In this document: positions 7,270-13,913 of the stretch, in pieces | How positions within the stretch are numbered: the first letter of the stretch is position 1 | Layout of the letters: each line of letters begins with the position of its first letter | Source of the DNA: an uncultured Pseudomonadota bacterium | GTDB lineage: Bacteria; Pseudomonadota; Alphaproteobacteria; RF32; CAG-239 | NCBI GenBank assembly: GCA_902767055.1 | Contig: CACXFX010000093.1 | Span: forward strand, 1-14,302 | Length of the DNA: 14,302 nt | Reading direction: 5' to 3' | The notes under the pieces: model-generated | Databases searched by the model: none | What the model saw: only the letters and a program-made list of their open reading frames with translations | What the model was told of the DNA's origin: nothing | Position numbers and translations under genes: made by a program

Positions 7270-8310
7270 TTAAACCGCCTTTGAAATCTGATAAAAAAGG
7301 TTAATTAACGCTTGGCGTTTATCCATATTTAAACCGATAACCTCGCTGTTTGTCCTTAAAACCAAAGTATAAACTTCGTAAAGCGCTTCAACGTTTTCTC
7401 CCGAAGTAATCATATCGGATAAAATATGTAACGTTAATTCCAAAATCAAATCCCACACATTTTCATCCGAAGCTGCCCGTACAGCAAGAGCCAAAACTTC
7501 ATTTAAATCGAATCTTGATCTTGCATATATCACAGATTGCAAACGTTGATATATATCCAAACCGTTATTTGCCGCATAATTGAGTGCTTTTCCGATACTT
7601 CCGTCACAAATGCGAGCCAACTCACTAACCTCATCTTCCTTCAAATCCGGCATATAACGACGCAACAACGAGGCCACATTTTCTTTTACAAGCGGCTCAA
7701 GAGCAAGCTTAACGCAACGTGACTTAATCGTCGGCAAAAGTTTGCTCGGTTGATGCGAAATTAAAAGAAGCATTGTTTTTTCCGGCGGTTCTTCCAAAAT
7801 CTTTAAAAGAGCATTGGCGCTTGAAGCATTCATCTCATCAACACTGTCAATTAAGACCACACGCCATGCGCCGTCAAATGACTTTTTACTTAAAAAAGCA
7901 TTGATTTGCCTGATTTCATCAACTTTGATTACCGCCGATTTTTTCAAATCCTGCATAGAATCAGCATCTAAAGGCTCGCCGTCTTTAATCGCTTTGATGA
8001 TTTTCTTTTTATCCGTTTCGGTATAGTCTCTCTCAATGGCCAAAAAATTCGGATTTGAATCGGCACAAATTTGCTTAAAAACAGGACTTGGAGGTGAAAT
8101 ATCCAATTTACCTTTCGGGGCATTTTCAAAATCATCTTGCAATAAAAAACGAGCAATTTTATACGCAAACGTGGCTTTTCCGATGCCTTTTAAGCCCGAA
8201 ATCAACAAAGCATGATGCATTGTGCCTTTATCAAAAGCCTCCAAAAACATCTTTTCGGCCTTTTCGTGGCCGATCAGATAAGTATTTTCTTTAGGCAAAA
8301 TAAAAGCCAT
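7270..8310 (-). CDS. holB: DNA polymerase III delta' subunit
   Basis: I place the start at the ATG at 8310 (346 residues; MAFILPKENTYLIGHEKAE), just after the tmk stop (TAAAATG). A longer frame opens only with a TTG at 8334 inside tmk. The AAA+ N-terminal domain has a P-loop GLKGIGKAT, a DEIR/LIDSVDEM Walker B region, and the clamp-loader sensor segment SANALLKILEEPP ... TIKSRC. The C-terminal helical domain is typical of HolB. As part of the clamp loader it helps place the beta sliding clamp on DNA. The tmk-holB pairing is widespread and supports the call. Confidence 0.92.
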   Translation of the reverse strand: MAFILPKENTYLIGHEKAEKMFLEAFDKGTMHHALLISGLKGIGKATFAYKIARFLLQDDFENAPKGKLDISPPSPVFKQICADSNPNFLAIERDYTETDKKKIIKAIKDGEPLDADSMQDLKKSAVIKVDEIRQINAFLSKKSFDGAWRVVLIDSVDEMNASSANALLKILEEPPEKTMLLLISHQPSKLLPTIKSRCVKLALEPLVKENVASLLRRYMPDLKEDEVSELARICDGSIGKALNYAANNGLDIYQRLQSVIYARSRFDLNEVLALAVRAASDENVWDLILELTLHILSDMITSGENVEALYEVYTLVLRTNSEVIGLNMDKRQALINLFYQISKAV

Positions 8311-8311
8311 T

Positions 8312-8956
8312 TTACAGACCGAACCTTTCTTCAATCACTTTAACAATCTTATCGTGCAATGTTTGAACATCCGTATCAGCATTTAAAACAACACATCTTT
8401 GAGGCTCTTTTTTGGCAATTTCAAGATAACCCTGGCGCAAATTTTGATGCCATTGCAACAGCCTGTTTTCGTTTCGCGTTTCTTTAACCGTCATTGTTTC
8501 GGCTTTCTTAAAAGAACGTTCTAAACCGATTTTGGGGTCAATATCCAAAATAAAAGTCAAATCCGGCTTAAAATCTCCGACGGCAAAGCCATAAAGCATA
8601 TCGATATCTTCTATCGACAGCCTTTGGTTATAAGCATAATATTGATAAGCCACCGTTGAATCGGCAAAGCGGTCACTAATCACCCATTTACCTTCTTTTA
8701 ATGCCGGCCAAACTTTTTGGGTCATATGGATACGCCTGTCCGCAAAAAAGAGCAATGCCTCGGCATTGGCATCCATTTTATCGGCACTTCCTTCAACCAA
8801 AAGACGCCTCAATTCAACACCAAGCTCTGTTCCGCCCGGTTCTTTTGTTGTGATAAAATCAACACCTTTTTCTTTGAGATAATTACTTAACAGTTTGATT
8901 TGGGTTGATTTTCCGCTCCCCTCGCCACCTTCAAACGTGATAAACGGTGCTTTCAT
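8312..8956 (-). CDS. tmk: Thymidylate kinase
   Basis: The 214-residue kinase has P-loop FEGGEGSGKST (8-18), a TKEPGGTELG substrate-loop segment (37-46), DRR near 73-75, and DRFADSTVAYQ (95-105), all diagnostic of dTMP kinases. It phosphorylates dTMP to dTDP in dTTP synthesis. Its ATG overlaps the last base of the dacC stop (TAATG), so translation is likely coupled. An AAGG ribosome-binding site lies in the dacC 3' end. Confidence 0.96.
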   Translation of the reverse strand: MKAPFITFEGGEGSGKSTQIKLLSNYLKEKGVDFITTKEPGGTELGVELRRLLVEGSADKMDANAEALLFFADRRIHMTQKVWPALKEGKWVISDRFADSTVAYQYYAYNQRLSIEDIDMLYGFAVGDFKPDLTFILDIDPKIGLERSFKKAETMTVKETRNENRLLQWHQNLRQGYLEIAKKEPQRCVVLNADTDVQTLHDKIVKVIEERFGL

Positions 8957-10089
8957 TATCTGCCTTTCAAATAGTACTTTGCATTTTCAATGATACGTTT
9001 GAAGATACCGACTTTTGCGACATCTTTGGCTGCAACAACATTAATATTTTCTATATCACCATCGGGTGAAATCACTTCAATTTTACCGATAACAGCGCCT
9101 TTTTTAACAGGTGCTTTTATAGGTTCATTGTAGACCAACTTAAATTGATAGCCTTTAGCTCCGTTCTTTTTTAATGTCTTGACAACATCAAAAGGCACAA
9201 CCATTTCAACACTTTTTTCTTTTCCGTACCAAACAGGCACAGCCCCAACCACATCGCCTTTTTTGAAAAGTTGATAATTTTTAAATTCCCTAAAACCATA
9301 ACTCATCAGCCTTTCAGCCTCATCCGAACGTGCTTTATTGCTCTCTAAACCCGCAATCACTTCAATCAAACGACGACCGTTTTTAACAGCAGAACCGGTC
9401 AAACAAAAGCCGGCTTCTTCAGTATGTCCCGTTTTAAGCCCATCGGCTCCGCTCATTGAATACAAAAGCGGATTGCGATTTCCTTGCTTAATGCCGTTAT
9501 GCGTAAACTCTTTTTCTTGGAAAATATGATAATATTCACCAAAATCTTTGATAATTGCGCGCGCCAAAATCGCCAAATCTTCCGCCGACATCAGCTGATT
9601 TTCATCAGGCAAACCGGTTGAATTGGCAAAAACGGAATTTTTCAAACCGATTTTTTGTGCTGTTTCGTTCATCAAAACGGCAAAATCCTCTTCCGAGCCG
9701 GCGATATTCTCAGCCGCGACAATACACGCATCGTTACCTGATTGAACAATGATACCTCTTAACAAATCATCGACCTTGACATTTTCGCCGATTTTCAAGA
9801 ACATTGTCGAACCGCCGCTTGCCGCGCCACCCTTGCGCCATGCGTTTTCACTGACCGTAAATTCATCATCAAATGAAAGCAAGCCTGCTTTTAATTTATC
9901 AAAAATGATATAAACCGTCATCAATTTACTCATCGAAGCCGGCGGCATTTGGTCAGATTCATTTTTGGCATAAAGATAAGTTCCTGTTTCAAAATCGACT
10001 AAAATCGCATTTCTGGCCGAAGTTTCAAACGCTTTGGCAGAAGTTGAAACAAGTGCCATAAAAGATAAAAATAACAATACTTTTTTCAA
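8956..10089 (-). CDS. dacC: D-alanyl-D-alanine carboxypeptidase (PBP5/6-type)
   Basis: The 377-residue periplasmic class C penicillin-binding protein has a signal peptide (MKKVLLFLSFMALVSTSAKA), the catalytic SxxK tetrad SMSK (52-55), SGN (117-119) and KTG (219-221). A C-terminal beta domain ends in a likely amphipathic membrane anchor (IFKRIIENAKYYLKGR). It trims the terminal D-Ala from peptidoglycan stem peptides, limiting cross-linking. The start codon is TTG, chosen because a strong AAGGAG lies 7 nt upstream and the next ATG would destroy the signal peptide. It begins 11 nt after rlpA. The dacC/dacF naming varies between genomes. Confidence 0.93.
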   Translation of the reverse strand: MKKVLLFLSFMALVSTSAKAFETSARNAILVDFETGTYLYAKNESDQMPPASMSKLMTVYIIFDKLKAGLLSFDDEFTVSENAWRKGGAASGGSTMFLKIGENVKVDDLLRGIIVQSGNDACIVAAENIAGSEEDFAVLMNETAQKIGLKNSVFANSTGLPDENQLMSAEDLAILARAIIKDFGEYYHIFQEKEFTHNGIKQGNRNPLLYSMSGADGLKTGHTEEAGFCLTGSAVKNGRRLIEVIAGLESNKARSDEAERLMSYGFREFKNYQLFKKGDVVGAVPVWYGKEKSVEMVVPFDVVKTLKKNGAKGYQFKLVYNEPIKAPVKKGAVIGKIEVISPDGDIENINVVAAKDVAKVGIFKRIIENAKYYLKGR

Positions 10090-10096
10090 TTTATTT

Positions 10097-10102
10097 CTCC
10101 TT
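10097..10102 (-). promoter_or_regulatory. Ribosome-binding site fixing the TTG start of dacC
   Basis: AAGGAG on the minus strand is followed by a 7-nt spacer and TTG at 10089. It overlaps the rlpA stop codon (TAAGGAG), placing dacC translation directly behind rlpA. Confidence 0.8.
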
Positions 10103-10904
10103 ATTTTTGAACAATTCTTGCATCATGAAAACCGCCTGATTGCACTTTAATGAGCAAATCTTCGGCACTGTTTTGGCTCGCAATCGGACCCAATCTGACA
10201 CGATAATACGTATTACCGTTCACATCAGCATCAGCAATTTGCGTTTTGCCGTATTTTTTAAGCTTTTCCTCAAAATTTAAGGCTAAATCTTTATCCTTAA
10301 ATGAGCCTGCTTGGATAAAATAACCATTTGCGTTTGCCGTTTGTACGGCCGACGTATCTTTTTTTTCAATCGAAGGTTGATATTGCTGATTTAAAAGCGC
10401 AGCTTTTAAGGCTTTACTCTCTTCAGCCATAATTTCAACCTTGACTTTGGTTGTTCCTTTGACCTGATAACCCAAAAGCTGTGCCGCACGCTTTGACAAA
10501 TCAATAATGCGCTCTTTGACATACGGCCCGCGATCATTAACCCGTACAACAAGCGAGCGCCCGTTTTCCAAATTCGTCACTTTGACAATTGATGGCAACG
10601 GCAAAGTGCGGTGCGCCGCCGTCAAAGTATGCATATCATATTTTTCACCATTGGCGGTACGCTTGGCATGAAAATCATCGCCGTACCAACTGGCCATACC
10701 AACCTCACTATAGTGATAATCTTCTTTAGGATAATACCAACGTCCCATAATTTGATAGGGATTGCCGACCTTATACACGCCGCCGTATTGCTTAATCACA
10801 ACGGCTTGGGCTTTCGGTGACAAACCCGCAAGCTCCGGTGTACCGTGTGATGAACAACCGGCTAAAAACAATATGAGAAAAACAGTTTTGATGTTTTTAA
10901 ACAC
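10101..10904 (-). CDS. rlpA: Septal ring lytic transglycosylase RlpA (lipoprotein, DPBB + SPOR)
   Basis: I start this at GTG 10904 (267 residues). The result is a clean lipoprotein signal, MFKNIKTVFLILFLAGC, with lipobox LAGC and lipidated Cys17. The frame stays open upstream to 11033, but that extension runs through a terminator hairpin and the likely promoter. The double-psi beta-barrel domain is seen in GMASWYGDDFHAKRTANGE ... VRVNDRGPYVKERIIDLS, with the catalytic-type Asp of NDRGP. A C-terminal SPOR domain (GYFIQAGSFKDKDLA ... YYRVRLGPI) binds denuded glycan at division sites. RlpA cleaves such glycans at the septum. It is the first gene of the long operon. Confidence 0.92.
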   Translation of the reverse strand: MFKNIKTVFLILFLAGCSSHGTPELAGLSPKAQAVVIKQYGGVYKVGNPYQIMGRWYYPKEDYHYSEVGMASWYGDDFHAKRTANGEKYDMHTLTAAHRTLPLPSIVKVTNLENGRSLVVRVNDRGPYVKERIIDLSKRAAQLLGYQVKGTTKVKVEIMAEESKALKAALLNQQYQPSIEKKDTSAVQTANANGYFIQAGSFKDKDLALNFEEKLKKYGKTQIADADVNGNTYYRVRLGPIASQNSAEDLLIKVQSGGFHDARIVQK

Positions 10905-10938
10905 TTTTTTCTGACCTTGGTCTTGTTTTTGATAGGTC

Positions 10939-10967
10939 AGAATAACGTTTTTTTTCCCCCTCATCAA
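10939..10967 (-). promoter_or_regulatory. Candidate promoter of the rlpA operon
   Basis: TTGATG (10967-10962), a 17-nt spacer and TATTCT (10944-10939) lie 35 nt before the preferred GTG start of rlpA and after the terminator of the LRR B gene. The match is moderate, but the position is right for an operon promoter. Confidence 0.5.
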
Positions 10968-10990
10968 GGACGATAACAAGGTTATACCAC

Positions 10991-11028
10991 AAAAAAACAG
11001 ACAGATTTTTATTTTCTGCCTGTTTTTT
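10991..11028. terminator. Intrinsic terminator downstream of LRR gene B
   Basis: An 8-bp stem (11023-11016 with 11004-10997 on the minus strand, ACAGGCAG with CTGTCTGT) is followed on the minus strand by seven T residues. It begins about 23 nt after the LRR B stop and separates that gene from the rlpA operon. The T-run on the other side makes it potentially bidirectional. Confidence 0.85.
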
Positions 11029-11045
11029 ATCATAAAATCACTTGA

Positions 11046-11948
11046 TTAGCGATACTTAATCGATACGCGGTTTTTATCACCGGAAACTTTATTGGCTTCT
11101 TCAATCGTGTAAATACGTTTTACAGAAATTCCTTTTTGCATATTTGATAAATTTTTATATTTGACACCATCCAATACATAATATTCTCCTTGCTGAGAAT
11201 ACACTCGCAACTGGTTTTGGCCGGATGTTGCACTGTTAACCAAGTCCCGACAAACATGCTGCGCTGTATCTTGGCAATAAATAACGGCGTTTGTATTATA
11301 AAAAGCCGATTGCCCTATATTTGTCACACCATCTGGAATAACAATACTTTCTAGGCTCTCGGTTGTGTGAAACGTGGACATTCCGATACTTTCGATTAAA
11401 GCCGGTAATTCGACCGAAGTCAAACTCGTGTCTAAATAAAAAATACCATTTCCGAGTGATAAGACGGAATCCGGAATTTTAACACTTGTCAGCGATGCAC
11501 ATCCTTCAAAAGCCCAAGAACCGATTTCATTTACCGAATCCGGAATGTCAATAGAGTTTAAGGATGTATAACTAAGCGCATGTTTACTTATTTTTTCAAC
11601 AGAATTAGGGATATTGATATTTTGCAGATTTTCCAAACTTTTAAATGCGCGCTCTCCAAGATTTTCAATTCCATATTCGACATTTACGGTATGAATTTCC
11701 TCATAATATTGATCCCAAGGCGATTCTGAACCATTTGAATGATTTACATCCGAGGGATTAAAATCAGCCATACTTCCGGTTCCGGATATTGTCAGGACGC
11801 CGTTATCTAAAGACCATTGGCAATTTGTGGCATAATTTTCTCCCTCATCTTTTGGCCCGCAATAACCTGAAGTTTGTACACCAGCTTGAACCCTGAAAGA
11901 TAAAAAAATTGCACCAATCAGATTTAATATTAATGTTTTGTTTTTCAT
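11046..11948 (-). CDS. Secreted LRR_5 (BspA-like) leucine-rich repeat protein B
   Basis: The 300-residue protein has a signal peptide (MKNKTLILNLIGAIFLSFRVQA). An N-terminal module follows (CQWSLDNGVLTISGTGSM ... SPW), of the kind that often precedes BspA-like repeats. Six or so LRR_5 repeats (about 85-230) include the classical FEGCASLTSVKIPDSV. The C-terminal 45 residues match protein A: a GxYYVLDGVKYKNLSNM segment, then KRIYTIEEAN and the final SIKYR. It has its own promoter and structured leader, a good GGAG ribosome-binding site and its own terminator. It lies between the amidase and rlpA, both wall enzymes, but nothing shows a functional link. Binding partner unknown. Confidence 0.87.
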   Translation of the reverse strand: MKNKTLILNLIGAIFLSFRVQAGVQTSGYCGPKDEGENYATNCQWSLDNGVLTISGTGSMADFNPSDVNHSNGSESPWDQYYEEIHTVNVEYGIENLGERAFKSLENLQNINIPNSVEKISKHALSYTSLNSIDIPDSVNEIGSWAFEGCASLTSVKIPDSVLSLGNGIFYLDTSLTSVELPALIESIGMSTFHTTESLESIVIPDGVTNIGQSAFYNTNAVIYCQDTAQHVCRDLVNSATSGQNQLRVYSQQGEYYVLDGVKYKNLSNMQKGISVKRIYTIEEANKVSGDKNRVSIKYR

Positions 11949-11982
11949 AACTTTTCTCCAAATTTTCCCATATTAAAACTTT

Positions 11983-12008
11983 GACCGCGCCTTATATAAA
12001 GTGCGATC
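11983..12008 (-). terminator. Terminator-like hairpin at the end of leader RNA B
   Basis: On the minus strand, GATCGC pairs with GCGGTC. After one A-C mismatch, CTTT pairs with AAGG around an ATAT loop. The hairpin starts directly after the 3' strand of the closing helix. Only AAAGTTTT follows, so as an intrinsic terminator it is weaker than the corresponding hairpins in copies A and C. Confidence 0.5.
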
Positions 12009-12221
12009 GGGGAGTTAAGCAATCATGTAAAGAGAAATGACTTCCGTAGTCTTTAGAAAAAATCTTGTACATCCACAACGGACTCCCCAATCAATCATCG
12101 GGGATTTTTAATACCAAAAAAGTATCCCAAAAGGACACCATCTGGTATCTCTTTACTTAGAGCCGCTTAAAGCCCCGTGCCTACTCAAGGCACTTCGATA
12201 AAAAAATTGCTTTCCTTATCT
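11983..12221 (-). ncRNA. Structured leader RNA, copy B (unrecognised family)
   Basis: The predicted start is about 12221. Helices in order: P0, 12220-12197 (10 bp closed by a GCAA tetraloop); P1, GTGCCT/AGGCAC, 12193-12177; closing helix, GGGG 12176-12173 with CCCC 12012-12009; P2, GTAAAGAGA 12156-12148 with TCTCTTTAC 12035-12027; P3, TACCA 12147-12143 with TGGTA 12116-12112, enclosing GTGTCC/GGGATAC (12138-12133 with 12128-12122); P4, 12103-12085 (CCCCGAT/ATTGGGG); P5, TCCGT 12082-12078 with ACGGA 12047-12043; then the terminal hairpin. Invariant unpaired-looking motifs are GGCTC (12164-12160) and ATGTACA (12072-12066). The architecture equals copies A and C, although P0, P1, P2 and P5 differ in sequence. 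Confidence 0.8.
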
Positions 12222-12228
12222 GAAAAAC

Positions 12229-12257
12229 ATTAAAACATACCTCAGAGCAGATGTCAA
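12229..12257 (-). promoter_or_regulatory. Sigma70-type promoter of LRR gene B
   Basis: TTGACA (12257-12252), a 17-nt spacer and TTTAAT (12234-12229) with an extended -10 TG. It begins 27 nt after the amidase stop codon. The spacer sequence is nearly the same as at promoter A, and the predicted start again falls on the first base of hairpin P0. Confidence 0.75.
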
Positions 12258-12283
12258 TAAAAAATGAAAGATTTTTTTAACAA

Positions 12284-13537
12284 TTAATAAAGTGCGGCAA
12301 TTTCGGGGTCATTAAAATATTTATCAATCGCATTGGCCGCTGAAGTTGCCAATTTTTTGCGATAAGAAGACTGTTTCAAAAAGCTCTCTTCTTCTTTATT
12401 TGATAAATACCCCATTTCCAAAAGTGCAGACGGAATATCCGGCGCTTTTAACACGGCAAAACCGGCAAAACGATGCGTATCATCAACTATTTTAACCGAT
12501 TTTTTCATTTCACCGACGACATAACCGGCAAATTTTGAAGATTTATTGCGACAATCGGTTTGCGAAAGTGAAATTAAAATATCATTGATTTCTTTGGAAT
12601 TTTCCGAAAAATCAACCCCGCCGATAATATCCACTTTGTTTTCACGTTCAGCCAAAGCGGCTGCCTCTTTATCGGATGCCGTTTCCGAAAGCGTATACAC
12701 CGACAATCCTTTGGCTCTTTTATTAACGGCAGAATCCGCATGAAGCGACATAAACAAATCTGCCTTATATTTTTGCGCAATCTTAACCCTTTGACGAAGC
12801 GGAATAAAAATATCGGTCGAACGCGTCAGATAAACTTTATACCCCTTCTTTTCAAGCTGTGATTTAAGTTCTTTACCCATCGCAAGCGTCACATTCTTTT
12901 CATACGTCTTGCCATAAGCACCGATGGCACCGGGATCTTTGCCGCCATGTCCAGGGTCTAAAACAATGATTTTTTGTTTCGATTTCGGTTTTGAAGACTT
13001 ATCGGATGAAAAAAACCAGCTGTTTTTTGACTCATTATTTGATGCCACCGTCGTTGTTTTTTTGCCTGTTTTGTTTGAAATGGCATATTTTGCACCGACT
13101 TTGCTTTCAAAATCACGTTCGGAAGCCACAACCAAATCGACCACAAAGCGCCAAGAACTGTTTTTATTAGGCTCAAGCATAAAAGCCTGTTTGATCAAAA
13201 CAGGTTTTTGAAGATCAAAAACAACACGTTTGTCCTTATTATTCAACTTACCGATTCTTGTTGATGAAATCAGGCTGTTTTTATCGGCCGACAAAGCTTT
13301 TTTAATCTCACAATCATGCGCATCAACCACAAGCCTCTTGGGTGATGAAAGCAAAAAAACCTCATAATCAAATTTTTGATTGGCATCAAAAACAATACGC
13401 ACACTGCCGATTTGTTGACCGATACGCATATTATTAATTGTTGCTGCATTTAAAACAAACGGCAGCGCCAAGCAAAACGTAAGCGCCCACAAAAACAAAA
13501 GCGCTTTTTGTCTGAGTATGTCAAATATCTTTTTCAT
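12284..13537 (-). CDS. amiC: N-acetylmuramoyl-L-alanine amidase, AMIN + Amidase_3 (AmiC-type)
   Basis: I start at ATG 13537 (417 residues, MKKIFDILRQKALLFLWAL), which yields a signal peptide ending near LNAA; the frame extends 7 codons upstream only to a TTG. An AMIN domain (about 34-137) should target the enzyme to septal peptidoglycan. A Lys/Ser-rich linker leads to an Amidase_3 domain with zinc ligands H197 (DPGHGG), E213 (TYEKN) and H266 (SLHAD) and catalytic E374 (LLEMGYLSN). The insertion after LHAD (about 280-330) matches the autoinhibitory helix region of AmiA/B/C, which is relieved by EnvC/NlpD-type activators. It splits daughter-cell wall at division. It is transcribed divergently from LRR gene C. 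Which Ami name applies is uncertain. Confidence 0.92.
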   Translation of the reverse strand: MKKIFDILRQKALLFLWALTFCLALPFVLNAATINNMRIGQQIGSVRIVFDANQKFDYEVFLLSSPKRLVVDAHDCEIKKALSADKNSLISSTRIGKLNNKDKRVVFDLQKPVLIKQAFMLEPNKNSSWRFVVDLVVASERDFESKVGAKYAISNKTGKKTTTVASNNESKNSWFFSSDKSSKPKSKQKIIVLDPGHGGKDPGAIGAYGKTYEKNVTLAMGKELKSQLEKKGYKVYLTRSTDIFIPLRQRVKIAQKYKADLFMSLHADSAVNKRAKGLSVYTLSETASDKEAAALAERENKVDIIGGVDFSENSKEINDILISLSQTDCRNKSSKFAGYVVGEMKKSVKIVDDTHRFAGFAVLKAPDIPSALLEMGYLSNKEEESFLKQSSYRKKLATSAANAIDKYFNDPEIAALY

Positions 13538-13603
13538 TAAAGCATATTTTATCTTCAAGATATTACCAATCGGTTAAAAAATAAGCCACATGATAAAATT
13601 TTG

Positions 13604-13632
13604 TTGACATTGCTTATCCGCTATGGCAATAT
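13604..13632 (+). promoter_or_regulatory. Sigma70-type promoter of LRR gene C
   Basis: TTGACA (13604-13609), a 17-nt spacer and CAATAT (13627-13632), with TGG just upstream as an extended -10. The predicted start at 13639-13640 coincides with hairpin P0, as in copies A and B. The interval 13538-13603 towards the amidase gene shows no other clear element. Confidence 0.65.
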
Positions 13633-13639
13633 TAGTTCA

Positions 13640-13882
13640 GAATAGAATTTTTTCTGTTCAGCGCTCAAAAGGGCGCGGAGCTCTTAAACGGCTCTAATGC
13701 TTCACAGTGATCGATAACACTGTTTTCAAATAGTGCTTTTTGTTTTTTAAAAGTGCTTTTATCCCCAAGATTTGGTTGGGGGGCTTGTAACGAATGTTCA
13801 GGGCTCAAGCCTAAAGGTTACAAGGATCATTTGAAGCATATGGTTGTTTAACTCTCCGACCGTCCTTTCAGAGGCGGTTTTT
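13640..13882 (+). ncRNA. Structured leader RNA, copy C (unrecognised family)
   Basis: Helices in order: P0, GAATAGAA/TTCTGTTC, 13640-13659; P1, GCGCTC-AAAA-GGGCGC, 13661-13676; closing helix, GGAG 13677-13680 with CTCC 13854-13857 (a G-C to A-U swap relative to A and B); P2, ATGCTTCA 13697-13704 with TGAAGCAT 13832-13839, extended by TGATC/GATCA; P3, reduced to GATAA 13713-13717 with TTATC 13759-13763 around a CACT/AGTG hairpin; P4, CCCCAA 13763-13768 with TTGGGG 13776-13781; P5, CTTGTAAC 13784-13791 with GTTACAAG 13817-13824; inner hairpin GGC-TCAA-GCC, 13802-13811; then the terminator-like hairpin. It is the most diverged copy yet keeps every helix. Motifs GGCTC and ATGTTCA are retained. 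Confidence 0.8.
13859..13882 (+). terminator. Terminator-like hairpin at the end of leader RNA C
   Basis: ACCGTC (13859-13864) pairs with GGCGGT (13873-13878, one G-U pair), followed by a run of five T residues. It starts 1 nt after the closing-helix 3' strand and ends 31 nt before the LRR C start codon. Confidence 0.65.
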
Positions 13883-13913
13883 AATAATGTTAACAATATA
13901 TCGGAGAAAAAAC

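Noticed and set aside
8311-8334. HolB start at TTG 8334
   Set aside because: It lies inside tmk with no better ribosome-binding site. The ATG at 8310 follows the tmk stop by one base and begins the conserved part of the protein.
10905-11033. N-terminal extension of RlpA to an ATG at 11033
   Set aside because: The extension is encoded by the terminator of LRR B and the probable rlpA promoter, and it would bury the lipoprotein signal. GTG 10904 gives a proper lipobox signal.
11949-12283. Leader region as an integron attC site, insertion sequence end or CRISPR-like repeat
   Set aside because: There is no integrase, transposase, target duplication or regular repeat-spacer pattern. The conserved promoter and compensatory helix changes fit a transcribed RNA better.
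13538-13603. Promoter for amiC in the divergent gap
   Set aside because: AT-rich stretches such as TAATAT occur, but no convincing -35/-10 pair with correct spacing could be chosen.
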